From CAYLMG01 sp964464635 (lineage in GTDB: Bacteria > Planctomycetota > Phycisphaerae > Sedimentisphaerales > Anaerobacaceae), in contig CAYXGT010000013.1 in the NCBI GenBank assembly GCA_964464635.1, forward strand, positions 1 through 44,164: DNA of 44,164 nt. Direction: 5' to 3'. Within the stretch, counting starts at the first letter, position 1. The number at the start of each line of letters is the position of its first letter. Under the pieces are notes generated by a model, which ran no database searches, was not told the DNA's origin, and saw nothing but the letters and a program-made list of their open reading frames with translations. Shown here one piece after another: positions 36,797 through 44,164 of this stretch. The position numbers were made by a program, and so were the translations under genes.

Positions 36797-38236
36797 ATGA
36801 AAAATACGATAGTGACAGTTTTACTAATGAGTACCTCAGTCTTATATGCGCAGCAACAAATAAATTTCGACGATTACTTTCTCAACAAGACAATGCGGAT
36901 TGATTACTTTATGACCGGAAATACTAATCAGGAAATAATCACAATTGACCAGATATACCAGACCGATAAATGGGCGGGCAATCCGGATAAGCTCATCGAT
37001 GACTTGAACAACGGCTTGTACTACATAAAAATATACAGCATAAATTCCAACAAGCTCATTTTTTCCAAAGGTTTCAGCTGCATCTTCGGTGAATACAAAA
37101 CTACAATCCCCGCAAAAGAGGGAAAGAATATGACATACCATGAATCGGCTCTTATCCCGTATCCTAAAAAGCCGGTTCTCTTTGTTCTCGAAGCAAGGGA
37201 CAGAAAAAATATCCTGCAGCCTGTCTTTAGCGAAAGAATCGAACCTGATAATGTGAACATTATAAAACAAAATCCTGTTAATAATGACAAGGTTTACAAT
37301 GTTCTTTCCAGCGGCGAGCCGCACTCAAAAGTTGATTTCGTCTTTATCGGCGAGGGCTACACCGCCGAGCAGTGGGACAAATTCAAAAAGGATGTTGACC
37401 GCTTTACAGAAGTACTGTTCAGAGTCGAGCCTTACAAAAGCAATAAGGGAAAATTCAATATTTACGGCGTATTAAGACCTTCGGCTGAAAGCGGAGTCGA
37501 TGAGCCCGGACAAGGAAAATTCAGCAACACCGCTGTAAGTGCATCATATAACGCACTCGGCCTTGACAGGTACCTATTGGTAGATGATACAAAAACAATG
37601 CGCGACATCGCCTCGAATGTCCCTTACGACGCTCTTATTGTTATGTCCAACACAACACGTTACGGCGGCGGCGGAATCTATAACAATTACACCATTTTTA
37701 CTGCCGACGATGTCAGAAGCGAAGAAATCTTTATGCACGAGTTCGGCCACGGTTTCGGAGGCCTCGCCGACGAATATTTTTCATCGAATGTCTCTTACGA
37801 TGAATTCTACCCCGCCGGCTTCGAGCCTACTGAAGGCAATATCACCGCCTTGCTTGACCCCAACAACGTCAAATGGAAACACCTGCTCAGCCCCGGCATA
37901 CCAATACCGACACCCTGGGGACAGGACGAAATCATAGAACTACAGGCCGAAAGAGACCAAGTACAAGAACAGCTCAGGTCAAATGACATTACAGAAGACG
38001 AACGTGAAATACTTGAAAACAAAAACAGGGAAATCAGAAGACAGATAAGAGAGGTTAGAGATAAATATAATGAACTATATGAAGGAAAAATCGGTGTATT
38101 CGAAGGAGCAGGCTACCAGGCTAAGGGCCTGTACCGCTCCGAAATTACAATCGCAATGTTCAATGCAAAAACTTTCAGTTATGGCCCGGTAAGCGAAGAG
38201 TGCATTATGCGTTCCATAAACCATTACGCCGATTAG
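36797..38236 (+). CDS. M64 family metallopeptidase (IgA peptidase-like), exported
   Basis: A 479-aa secreted zinc peptidase with signal ending at LYA (about residue 18). An N-terminal beta domain (about 25-140) precedes the M64 catalytic domain (about 155-479), which has VDFVFIGEGYTAEQ and the zinc motif HEFGHGFGGLADEY (His314, Glu315, His318). Near residues 375-430 there is a highly charged Glu/Gln/Arg helix, probably a coiled-coil insertion. A ribosome site GAGGCAGG precedes the ATG at 36797. Its place inside the hydroxyproline operon suggests it acts on hydroxyproline-containing protein; the family name IgA peptidase should not be read as its substrate. Confidence 0.9.
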   Translation: MKNTIVTVLLMSTSVLYAQQQINFDDYFLNKTMRIDYFMTGNTNQEIITIDQIYQTDKWAGNPDKLIDDLNNGLYYIKIYSINSNKLIFSKGFSCIFGEYKTTIPAKEGKNMTYHESALIPYPKKPVLFVLEARDRKNILQPVFSERIEPDNVNIIKQNPVNNDKVYNVLSSGEPHSKVDFVFIGEGYTAEQWDKFKKDVDRFTEVLFRVEPYKSNKGKFNIYGVLRPSAESGVDEPGQGKFSNTAVSASYNALGLDRYLLVDDTKTMRDIASNVPYDALIVMSNTTRYGGGGIYNNYTIFTADDVRSEEIFMHEFGHGFGGLADEYFSSNVSYDEFYPAGFEPTEGNITALLDPNNVKWKHLLSPGIPIPTPWGQDEIIELQAERDQVQEQLRSNDITEDEREILENKNREIRRQIREVRDKYNELYEGKIGVFEGAGYQAKGLYRSEITIAMFNAKTFSYGPVSEECIMRSINHYAD

Positions 38237-38270
38237 ACAAAATAAATTTCATTGAGAAGTCAATATTGTT

Positions 38271-38591
38271 ATGAGAATCAAAGAGCACCCCATACTCGGA
38301 CCGCTGGTAAAAAAAACTGTCGTCAAAATAGAGGTTGACGGCCGGCTCATCGATGCCTTTGAAGGCGAGCCGATAGCTGCAGCCCTGATGGCCGTAGGGA
38401 AAAGCATCTTCAGATATACAAAAAAAAAAGGTGAGCCGAGAGGTGTCTTCTGCGCAATCGGCCAGTGCACAGATTGTATGATGACTGTTGATGGTGTGCC
38501 TAACGTAAGAACCTGCATAACACCGGTAAAAGCCGGTATGAAAATAAAAACACAGAAGCAGACAGGCGAGTTAAGGACGGCTGGACAATGA
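38271..38591 (+). CDS. [2Fe-2S] subunit of D-hydroxyproline/amino-acid dehydrogenase
   Basis: A 106-aa ferredoxin-like subunit (HcnA / sarcosine oxidase small-subunit type). The cluster cysteines are Cys61, Cys66, Cys69 and Cys82 in FCAIGQCTDC and RTC. It overlaps the next gene by 4 bp (ATGA), typical of translational coupling. In heteromeric D-hydroxyproline dehydrogenases this is the gamma subunit carrying electrons between flavin subunits. First of five coupled genes. Confidence 0.9.
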   Translation: MRIKEHPILGPLVKKTVVKIEVDGRLIDAFEGEPIAAALMAVGKSIFRYTKKKGEPRGVFCAIGQCTDCMMTVDGVPNVRTCITPVKAGMKIKTQKQTGELRTAGQ

Positions 38592-39676
38592 GACAGGTAG
38601 ATTTGGCAATCGTCGGAGCCGGTCCTGCAGGTCTGTCTGCTGCAATAGAAGCTGCCAAGGCCGGCGTAAAGGTAGTTTTGTTCGATGAGAATCAGAAAGC
38701 CGGCGGGCAGCTCTTCAAACAGATACACAAATTTTTCGGCTCAAAAGCACACCAGGCCGGTGTCAGGGGAATCGATATCGGAAACAACCTGCTCGAAGAA
38801 GTTGAAAAAAGTGGCGCAGAGGTTATGCTCGACGCCGTTGTATGGGCAATTTACAAAACCGATACTTTGTGTGTCACTCACAACGGCAAAAATACGATGT
38901 TCAAAGCAAAAAAGATTCTCCTGGCAACCGGTGCGACGGAAAACGTACTGGCCTTTCCAGGCTGGACACTCGCAGGCGTAATGGGAGCCGGTGCAATCCA
39001 GACAATGATAAACGTCCACAGGGTCCTGCCGGGAAAAAAAGTCTTAATGATAGGCTCCGGCAACGTCGGCCTGATTGTCAGCTACCAGCTAATGCAGGCC
39101 GGAGCAGAAGTCAAAGCAATCGTGGAAGCCTTGCCCACCATAGGCGGCTATGCAGTACATGCAAGCAAAATAGTAAGATGCGGCGTCCCGATACTCACAT
39201 CGACGACAATAAAGCAGGCCATCGGCAAGGAAAAAGTCCAAAAGGCCGTCCTGATTAATCTGGACAAAAACTTCAAGCAAATCGCAGGTACCGAACAGCA
39301 GCTTGACGTTGACGTTATATGTCTTGCGATAGGCCTGTCGCCGCTTTCAGAGCTTGCCTGGATGGCCGGCTGCGAATTCGCCGACGTGCCGCAGCTCGGC
39401 GGCTTTTTACCTGTTCACAATGAGAATATGGAAACCACAGTGCCTGGAATCTACGTCGCAGGTGACCTCGCCGGAATTGAGGAGGCAAGCACCGCCATAG
39501 AAGAAGGCAGACTCGCCGGAATTGCAATAGCCGAATCACTTGCCTTTTTAACCGCCGGCGAAGCGAAAGAGAAAAAACATTTAATAATAGACCGGGCAGA
39601 ACAGCTAAGAGATGGTCCTTTCGGCCTGAGCAGACGACAGGCAAAAGAGCAGCTAATACAAAGGAGCCTCAAGTAA
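38588..39676 (+). CDS. FAD/NAD(P)-binding alpha subunit of the dehydrogenase (HcnB-like)
   Basis: A 362-aa flavoprotein with two Rossmann motifs: GAGPAGLSAA near residue 10 and GSGNVGLIVS near residue 158, plus GGQLFKQ and VAGDLAG near the end. It matches the alpha subunit of heteromeric D-hydroxyproline/proline dehydrogenases and hydrogen cyanide synthase. Usual HcnB-type subunits run about 100 residues longer with a BFD-like [2Fe-2S] domain at the C-terminus; here that domain is absent and is encoded separately two genes later. It overlaps its neighbours by 4 bp and 1 bp. Confidence 0.9.
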   Translation: MRQVDLAIVGAGPAGLSAAIEAAKAGVKVVLFDENQKAGGQLFKQIHKFFGSKAHQAGVRGIDIGNNLLEEVEKSGAEVMLDAVVWAIYKTDTLCVTHNGKNTMFKAKKILLATGATENVLAFPGWTLAGVMGAGAIQTMINVHRVLPGKKVLMIGSGNVGLIVSYQLMQAGAEVKAIVEALPTIGGYAVHASKIVRCGVPILTSTTIKQAIGKEKVQKAVLINLDKNFKQIAGTEQQLDVDVICLAIGLSPLSELAWMAGCEFADVPQLGGFLPVHNENMETTVPGIYVAGDLAGIEEASTAIEEGRLAGIAIAESLAFLTAGEAKEKKHLIIDRAEQLRDGPFGLSRRQAKEQLIQRSLK

Positions 39677-40188
39677 TGACACTTACAAAGAATGGTTTCT
39701 TCGACATCAAAGAGCTTGAGAAGCTGCCCGGTGTCCCCTCCAAAGAAAGGCTTCAAAAAGGACCGGTAGTAGTAATCGAGTGCGCGCAAAAGATACCCTG
39801 CAATCCGTGTGAAGAAGCCTGTCATAAAAAAGCAATTAGCATAGGTGACTTCATAATAGACCTTCCAGTCCTGGACTCCGAGCTTTGCACCGGCTGCGGG
39901 CTGTGCATAGCAGCCTGTCCCGGGCAGGCTATTTTCGTGGTGGATATGACTTATTCCGAAACGAACGCTGCTGTTCAGCTTCCCTTCGAATTTCTCCCCT
40001 ATCCCGAGCAGGGCGAAATCGTTGACGGCCTGAACCGGGCAGGCCAAACTGTTTGCGACGCAAAGGTGTTAAAAGTTCTGAACCCTGAAAAGTTCGACCG
40101 GACAGCGGTCATAACCGTTGCCGTGCCGGAAAAATTCGGTATGGAGGTTCGCAATATCAAGCTTAAAAAAGACAGGAAAAATGACTGA
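39676..40188 (+). CDS. 2x[4Fe-4S] ferredoxin-type subunit
   Basis: A 170-aa protein with eight cysteines in two clusters: Cys36, 42, 45, 49 and Cys71, 74, 77, 81 (the second is CTGCGLCIAAC). The C-terminal half (about 90-170) is a small domain without a known signature. It is inserted between the two halves of what is elsewhere one alpha-subunit gene. It probably passes electrons from the flavins to a ferredoxin or membrane acceptor. AAGGAG precedes the ATG, which overlaps the previous stop by one base. Confidence 0.88.
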   Translation: MTLTKNGFFDIKELEKLPGVPSKERLQKGPVVVIECAQKIPCNPCEEACHKKAISIGDFIIDLPVLDSELCTGCGLCIAACPGQAIFVVDMTYSETNAAVQLPFEFLPYPEQGEIVDGLNRAGQTVCDAKVLKVLNPEKFDRTAVITVAVPEKFGMEVRNIKLKKDRKND

Positions 40189-40513
40189 AAACAAACCAAG
40201 AACATACGAAGGAACCAGTGATATAAAAATAGAGAACCCTGATATGATTATCTGCAGGTGCGAGGAAATCACCCTAAAAGAAATCCTGCAGGCCATATCG
40301 GAAGGTGCAATGTCTGTCAACGAGGTAAAACGAAGAACAAGGGCTGGTATGGGACTCTGTCAGGGCAGAAGTTGCAGCCGATTAGTACGAAAACTTATCG
40401 CAGAACACACTAATAAAAAATTCGGCTCCGTTAAACCCGGAACCTCCAGGCCGCCCGTCAGACCGATGGCACTGAAATTATTGGCATCACTGGAGGAGGA
40501 CAACAATGGCTAA
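40181..40513 (+). CDS. BFD-like [2Fe-2S] subunit
   Basis: A 110-aa protein with the bacterioferritin-associated-ferredoxin-like fold: Cys25 and Cys27 in ICRCEE, Cys60 and Cys65 in GLCQGRSC. In HcnB-type flavoproteins this domain is the C-terminal part of the alpha subunit, so this is its split-off form. The ATG at 40181 overlaps the previous gene by 8 bp, and the gene overlaps the next by 8 bp. The Thr/Arg/Pro-rich tail (about 80-100) is probably flexible. Confidence 0.88.
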   Translation: MTENKPRTYEGTSDIKIENPDMIICRCEEITLKEILQAISEGAMSVNEVKRRTRAGMGLCQGRSCSRLVRKLIAEHTNKKFGSVKPGTSRPPVRPMALKLLASLEEDNNG

Positions 40514-41654
40514 TCCCGACGTAGTTGTTATCGGCGGTGGTATAATCGGAACCTGCTGCGCCTATTACCTCGCAAAAGAAGGACTGAAAGTAACACTCGT
40601 CGAGCGAGGCGAAATCTGCTCCGAAGCCTCGAAATCCAGCCAGGGACATCTGTTCCTCTGGGAGCTGCCCGAAATAAATATCATACTCGCAAAGGCAAGC
40701 ATAAAACTGTATTGGCAGCTAAATAAAGAGCTTAATTTCGATATCGAGCTCCGCAATACCGGCAGTATGTCGATAGCAGACAGTCCCGAAGCTTTTAATT
40801 CGCTTAAAAATACTGTAGAAGAGCTGCGAAGTGCAGGAGTTGTTTGCGAGCTTCTCGACTCGGGCGAATTTACAAAAAGGGAGCCTAATGTCACCCCTGA
40901 TATCGCAGGAGGAGCATACTTTCCGGAAGACGGCCAGCTCAATCCACTGCTCGCAACAATCGCCATCGCACAGGCTGCAAAAATACTCGGCGCAGAACTG
41001 AAAACAGAAACCGGAGTTACAGGCATCGAGCTTTCGCCGGATAAATCCAAAGTCACCGGCGTTCAAACCAATAATGGCAAAATAAGCACAAAATATGTTG
41101 TCAACGCAGCAGGTGCCTGGAGCGGCAAAATCGGCGAAATGGCCGGCATTAATATTCCCGTCGTCCCGAGAAAAGGCAATCTTATCGTTGTCGAAAACGT
41201 GCCCGATGATTTCATCAACTGCAAGATTATAATCGCATCAGGTTATCTTGATTCATTAAAAACTGATAATAAGGTAGCTGTGGCTGCGAACGTCCAGCAG
41301 ACAACTTGCGGAAATCTTCTGCTCGGCAGCAGCAGGGAGTTTGCAGGCTTTAACAAAGAGGTTGACCCCGAAGTTATTAGCGAGATAGCAAAACGCTGCT
41401 TAAAATTTTTCCCCGCCCTTGAAAACCTTAATACAATCAGAAGCTGGGCCGGCCTGCGGCCTTATAGCCCCGATATGATACCAATAATCAGCGACTCGCC
41501 TGTCGAAGGCTTTTACATAGCTGCAGGCCACGAAGGAGTCGGAATCACAATGGGGCCAATAACCGGAAAACTTATCGCCCAACTGATTACAAAGCAGAAG
41601 ACAGAGCTGCCCCTCGAACAATTGTCGGTCAACAGATTTTCAAAGCAATCTTAA
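40506..41654 (+). CDS. FAD-dependent amino-acid dehydrogenase beta subunit (DAO/HcnC-like)
   Basis: A 382-aa D-amino-acid-oxidase-fold flavoprotein. The dinucleotide motif VVIGGGIIGTCCAYYL lies at the N-terminus. SQGHLF follows, and the C-terminus has AGLRPYSPDMIPIIS and AGHEGVGITMGP, which close the FAD and substrate site. This is the subunit that would oxidise cis-4-D-hydroxyproline to pyrroline-4-hydroxy-2-carboxylate. GGAGGAGG precedes the ATG. Sarcosine, glycine or D-proline are alternative substrates; the epimerase in the same operon favours hydroxyproline. Confidence 0.9.
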   Translation: MANPDVVVIGGGIIGTCCAYYLAKEGLKVTLVERGEICSEASKSSQGHLFLWELPEINIILAKASIKLYWQLNKELNFDIELRNTGSMSIADSPEAFNSLKNTVEELRSAGVVCELLDSGEFTKREPNVTPDIAGGAYFPEDGQLNPLLATIAIAQAAKILGAELKTETGVTGIELSPDKSKVTGVQTNNGKISTKYVVNAAGAWSGKIGEMAGINIPVVPRKGNLIVVENVPDDFINCKIIIASGYLDSLKTDNKVAVAANVQQTTCGNLLLGSSREFAGFNKEVDPEVISEIAKRCLKFFPALENLNTIRSWAGLRPYSPDMIPIISDSPVEGFYIAAGHEGVGITMGPITGKLIAQLITKQKTELPLEQLSVNRFSKQS

Positions 41655-41673
41655 GTTATAAAGGAGCATTATT

Positions 41674-42564
41674 ATGGCTAAGAAATTACAGGGTGTATTT
41701 GCGGTATTGGTAACGCCTTTTACCGAAGACGACAAAATCGACGAGCAGACTTTGAGAAGGCATATTCGCTTTTTAATAGACGAAGGCAAAGTCCACGGGA
41801 TAATGCCGACCGGAAGTACAGGTGAATTTACCGGCCTGTCGGATGACGAAAGAATGCAGGTTGCCGATATCGTTATAGACGAAGTCGATGGTGCCCTGCC
41901 CGTCGTTGTCGGTACCGCTGCGGTAGCAACAAAGGATATGGTCAGATTCTCGCAATACGCCGAAAAAGCCGGTGCCGATGCTGTTATGGTTGTCCCGAGT
42001 TATTACTGCCACCCAAACCCCCGCGAAATTTACGGCCATTACAAAGCCCTCTCCGAAAATATAAATATACCGATTGTTCTTTACAATAATCCCGGCACTT
42101 CAGGCGTCGATATGCAGCCGGATTTGATTGCTAAACTCGCTCAGCTTGATAACGTTTCTTACATCAAGGAAAGCTCCGGCGATATGACAAGGGTCGCTGC
42201 TATACAGCGGCTTTGCGGCGATAAGCTTACGGTCCTTTGCGGCTGTGATACGCTAACTCTTGAGATGTTCCTTATGGGAGCCGCAGGCTGGGTCTCACCG
42301 CCGGCAAATATTATTCCACAACAATGCGCGGAGCTTTTCGAGCTTGCCTATATAAAGAAGGACATCGAAAAAGCGAAGAAGCTATATTTTAAGCTTCTGC
42401 CGTTATTCACGCTCTTCGAGTCAACAGGCCAGTATATACAACTGACAAAAGCCGGGCTAAATTTATTAGGCCGGCCTTACGGCAAGCCGAGATTGCCGCT
42501 GCTGCCGCCAACTGATGAACTTACCAAAGAGCTCAAACAAATCTTAAGTGGCTTTCAGGGATAA
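41674..42564 (+). CDS. DapA-family protein, probable pyrroline-4-hydroxy-2-carboxylate deaminase
   Basis: A 296-aa class I lyase of the dihydrodipicolinate synthase/N-acetylneuraminate lyase family. Schiff-base Lys165 (YIKESSGD), Tyr137 (VLYNNPG) and GSTGEF (47-52) are in place. The Arg that true DapA uses for its substrate (Arg138 in E. coli) is missing: YNNPGTSG replaces YNVPSRTG. Placed after an epimerase and a D-hydroxyproline-type dehydrogenase, the best fit is the deaminase that makes alpha-ketoglutarate semialdehyde. The final semialdehyde dehydrogenase is not in the window. AAAGGAG precedes the ATG. A KDG-type aldolase is a weaker alternative. Confidence 0.85.
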   Translation: MAKKLQGVFAVLVTPFTEDDKIDEQTLRRHIRFLIDEGKVHGIMPTGSTGEFTGLSDDERMQVADIVIDEVDGALPVVVGTAAVATKDMVRFSQYAEKAGADAVMVVPSYYCHPNPREIYGHYKALSENINIPIVLYNNPGTSGVDMQPDLIAKLAQLDNVSYIKESSGDMTRVAAIQRLCGDKLTVLCGCDTLTLEMFLMGAAGWVSPPANIIPQQCAELFELAYIKKDIEKAKKLYFKLLPLFTLFESTGQYIQLTKAGLNLLGRPYGKPRLPLLPPTDELTKELKQILSGFQG

Positions 42565-42580
42565 AACATAAAAGGATAAA

Positions 42581-43507
42581 TTAGAAACCGGCCAGCCAAC
42601 GCTCGGCAAAAACAGCGAAATCCAGGCCGTCAATAAAATCATCCGGGTGCAAATCACAATCCGGATTATATTCCGGTTCTCCCAATCCTGTAAGCCAGGC
42701 AGATAAGAAAATAGAAAGGTCCTCAAAATCAACGTCGAAATCTAAATCATAATCCTGTTTATAGCTTACATTGGTCCAGGTCAGCTCCGAAGAGCCTTCA
42801 CATTCTATTGATACACCCTCAGAGGGGTTCCACATCCAGATATACTCATCAATCCTGACATCACCCAAAGCAGGATGAAACCAGATTGTATTTTCCGAAT
42901 AGCCCCAGATGCCCGCAAATTCGTAAAATTCCTCTCGCAATTCAACCACAACACAATTAAAATTCCCTGCCAGCACCGTAATTGTTTCAATACGCAGAAA
43001 CGTTATGAAAGTATCTCTGTATCCATTCCACTCGTAATAAGGATTTTTCAATATGCCCGTATGCAGTCCATGTCCGAAATGCCGACCATCATCAGTATCG
43101 TTAACCAAAAAGGGCATTTCTTCAATCGGGTCATTATTTCTTACTATATAAATTTCATCAGCATTTTCTTCACGGACATTCACAAGATACTCGTTTGTCA
43201 GAAAATCATTTGATGTCGCCCAGCTATCACCTAACTGCGGAACCGAAGAAAGCGAATACGTCCTTACCGTGTCATAACCTTCCATACTTTCATAAAGAAG
43301 CACTTCACGGCTGCTGGTACCCCACCAGTCCACATCACCGACATCAGGCCAGTAGGTTACGTGCATCTGGTATTCCCAACGATTGCCGACGTCCAAAAGA
43401 TAATTCTCGAAAAGCCGATAAGAAGCCGAAAAAGCCTGGTTTGTACTCATAATAATCAGTGCTGCGATTATGATAAAATGATGTTTCCTTCCGGGATAAT
43501 AAGCCAT
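42581..43507 (-). CDS. Secreted protein with C-terminal dockerin-like domain
   Basis: A 308-aa exported protein: signal peptide ending near AFS (about residue 27), a beta-rich body of unknown family (about 30-245), and a C-terminal dockerin-like pair of calcium loops (about 250-307, DYDLDFDVDFEDL and DFIDGLDFAVFAERW). The body contains many Trp/Tyr residues. AAAGGAGG precedes the ATG. It converges with the hydroxyproline operon, 16 bp apart, with no obvious terminator between. Function unknown; the domain pair is shared with the giant protein at 19445, where it is N-terminal. Confidence 0.8.
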   Translation of the reverse strand: MAYYPGRKHHFIIIAALIIMSTNQAFSASYRLFENYLLDVGNRWEYQMHVTYWPDVGDVDWWGTSSREVLLYESMEGYDTVRTYSLSSVPQLGDSWATSNDFLTNEYLVNVREENADEIYIVRNNDPIEEMPFLVNDTDDGRHFGHGLHTGILKNPYYEWNGYRDTFITFLRIETITVLAGNFNCVVVELREEFYEFAGIWGYSENTIWFHPALGDVRIDEYIWMWNPSEGVSIECEGSSELTWTNVSYKQDYDLDFDVDFEDLSIFLSAWLTGLGEPEYNPDCDLHPDDFIDGLDFAVFAERWLAGF

Positions 43508-44164
43508 CTATTTGCCTCCTTTACGCAATATTATTATATATTCCTTCGGAAAAGTAAAGAAAAAACACTAATTGTTTAATCGCTGATCTCGCCCGTCTCG
43601 CCATAGGCGTCGAGCCGAGGCGGGCTGATTGACAATGATTTTTTAACCACGAATTAACACGAATTAGCACTAAATGTTTAACCGCGGATACCTTAGGCAT
43701 AAATTTAACGGATTTAAACGGATTTATTTCGCTGACTTTTGTGTTCTCAGGATTTTTTGCTTTTAAAAGCAAGCTGTTCACACAAACAATCCTTCGTCCA
43801 CAAGAATGCACTGCATTCTTACTTTGTAAGTCACCAGAGAGATTAGGATTTTTCGCAAATGCGAAGATTTGATTGTAAAACAAAGCCAATGTCGGGAAAA
43901 ACAAACCCAATTTTGGGCTAAAATTGGCTTTGTTTTGGCTTTGTTTGGCTTTGTTTTTTTGTTCGTTTTCGGCTAATCCGACAGGGCGTACATTTACATA
44001 TCTTCTTATATTACAGACACTTAGCAATGACCCACGGGCGCCAAATCCGTGGTACGAATTGGGTTTGTTTTGCATAAAAAGGTGTGATTTGTAGAGCTCT
44101 CTCGACAAATGTAGAGGTGGATTTTGAGAGTTAATTGGTGAATTGGTGAATTTGTTAATTAGTT
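43508..44164. repeat. Non-coding interspersed repeat zone
   Basis: About 650 bp rich in short repeats and palindromes: a REP-like GC-rich inverted repeat (43590-43625); ACACGAATTA/CACGAAT units near 43650; AAGAATGCA/TGCATTCTT and TTCGCA/TGCGAA hairpins (43803-43856); and three tandem GGCTTTG units at 43925-43955. Near-identical AATTGGTGAATT motifs lie at the very end. A 195-codon frame runs through it on the minus strand, but its Asn/Lys/Gln-rich product is the kind commonly mis-called as a gene in planctomycete repeats. I treat it as non-coding. Confidence 0.65.

Noticed and set aside
36797..38236. Immunoglobulin A protease role
   Set aside because: This is only the historical family name; the catabolic operon context points to another protein substrate.
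41674..42564. Calling the DapA-family gene a true dihydrodipicolinate synthase
   Set aside because: The substrate-binding Arg of DapA is missing and the gene belongs to a hydroxyproline operon.
43521..44108. A 195-codon minus-strand frame
   Set aside because: It runs through short repeats and hairpins, and its product is low-complexity Asn/Lys/Gln-rich text without a domain, typical of false genes in planctomycete repeats.

Overview
The window looks like a chromosome segment of a Planctomycetota bacterium, most likely class Phycisphaerae (Sedimentisphaerales-like). This is inferred from several traits: dockerin-like DxNxDxxxDxxDF repeats on secreted proteins, a giant lamin-tail/CotH protein, many lipoprotein glycoside hydrolases, a bacterial deoxyhypusine-synthase-family gene, and the AT-rich interspersed repeats at the right edge. 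No rRNA, CRISPR array or transposase was seen.

Left part (1-18.7 kb): carbohydrate use. After a DUF134 regulator with its own palindromic operator (76-510), a leftward cluster encodes three exported lipoprotein-type glycosidases (GH3, GH106-like, GH2; 8784 to 598). Diverging from it is a rightward cluster (9003-15812): a GH105-DUF4861 fusion, kduI, kduD, a second GH105, a KDG kinase and a KDPG aldolase. Together these can turn unsaturated (rhamno)galacturonides into pyruvate and glyceraldehyde-3-phosphate. Its promoter carries a perfect 12-bp inverted repeat with arms 31 bp apart. An L-rhamnose mutarotase lies at 18.4 kb. The substrate is probably rhamnogalacturonan or a related rhamnose/uronate polysaccharide; no polysaccharide lyase is present in the window.

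Middle (15.8-32 kb): a polyamine pair (deoxyhypusine-synthase-family protein plus ornithine/lysine-type decarboxylase), then tRNA-Asp. The last 17 nt of the tRNA and its terminator are duplicated about 200 bp away, around a GC-rich hairpin cassette. Next come a 2136-aa secreted CotH/lamin-tail/LamG protein, an orphan secretin, and a leftward cluster (HEAT-like exported protein, family 5 solute-binding lipoprotein, STAS protein, double-ACT protein).

Right part (32-42.6 kb): a proline/hydroxyproline peptide locus. An M24 X-Pro aminopeptidase and a DPP-IV-type S9 peptidase are followed, behind a near-consensus promoter, by a proline-racemase-family 4-hydroxyproline epimerase, an M64 metallopeptidase, a five-gene iron-sulfur/flavoprotein dehydrogenase and a DapA-family lyase/deaminase. 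This reads as release of Pro/Hyp from collagen-like or plant/algal hydroxyproline-rich proteins, followed by the D-hydroxyproline pathway. The window ends with a small dockerin-bearing secreted protein and a non-coding repeat zone.
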